Part shown: piece after piece, positions 36,396 through 36,401 of the stretch | How the letters are laid out: every line of letters begins with the position of its first letter | Numbering within the stretch: position 1 is the stretch's first letter | Source: Bacillus sp. JCM 19034 | GTDB lineage: Bacteria > Bacillota > Bacilli > Bacillales > Bacillaceae_D | Direction of reading: 5' to 3' | DNA: 36,401 nt | Assembly (NCBI RefSeq): GCF_001310635.1 | Contig: NZ_BAXR01000028.1 | Span: 1-36,401, forward strand | The notes under the pieces: model-generated | Databases searched by the model: none | What the model was told of the DNA's origin: nothing | Seen by the model: only the letters and a program-made list of their open reading frames with translations | Translations under genes and position numbers: made by a program

Positions 36396-36401
36396 GAATT
36401 T

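Overview
The window is AT-rich DNA from a Bacillus-like Firmicute. Strong Shine-Dalgarno sites, a sigma-D-type chemotaxis promoter, a carbon-starvation protein (cstA) remnant and a tRNA cluster in the order Phe-Thr-Tyr-Trp-His-Gln-Gly-Cys-Leu-Arg-Leu (close to trnD of Bacillus subtilis) all point to the Bacillaceae/Planococcaceae.

Region 1 (1-13.2 kb) is a worn chromosomal flank. It holds a small membrane protein, a structured non-coding element, a chemotaxis receptor that has lost its sensor domain, a dead IS3-family insertion, a tyrosine-recombinase remnant, an ABC exporter operon, a thioesterase remnant without its nucleophile, a complete two-component/ABC module of the antimicrobial-peptide type, a decayed cstA, an EVE-domain gene truncated at the cstA remnant, and the N-terminal part of a tyrosine recombinase next to four CAATGAACG-type repeats.

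Region 2 (13,242-35,374) is a 22.1-kb integrated mobile element. It lies between two exact copies of a 20-bp sequence that is the 3' end of a tRNA-Leu(CAA) gene. The integrase and matching arm-type repeats sit at the ends, and next come a DUF771 protein, two XRE regulators, a gene II/X-like replication protein and a mobile YqhQ-like (DUF1385) membrane protein. The rest is anti-phage cargo: a complete type I restriction-modification system (hsdM-hsdS-hsdR), an ariA-ariB pair matching PARIS, a large nuclease-TPR gene resembling Cap4/DUF4297 proteins, and a SIR2-domain effector with a divergently encoded small protein. PARIS senses phage proteins that block restriction, so its position beside the type I system suggests that the two guard each other.

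Region 3 (35.36-36.4 kb) is the tRNA cluster, transcribed leftwards into the element. Its original terminator is now 22 kb away at 13.19 kb; the element supplies a new one at 35.27 kb.

An important caveat: more than a dozen genes are broken by single-base slips, mostly losses in short homopolymers, and four tRNA genes show the same type of loss. Restoring one base (two in hsdR and DUF1385) gives full-length proteins of the expected family size. Most of these frameshifts are therefore probably consensus errors, and such genes are listed here as single CDS entries. cstA, the IS3 element, the thioesterase and the recombinase remnants look truly decayed.
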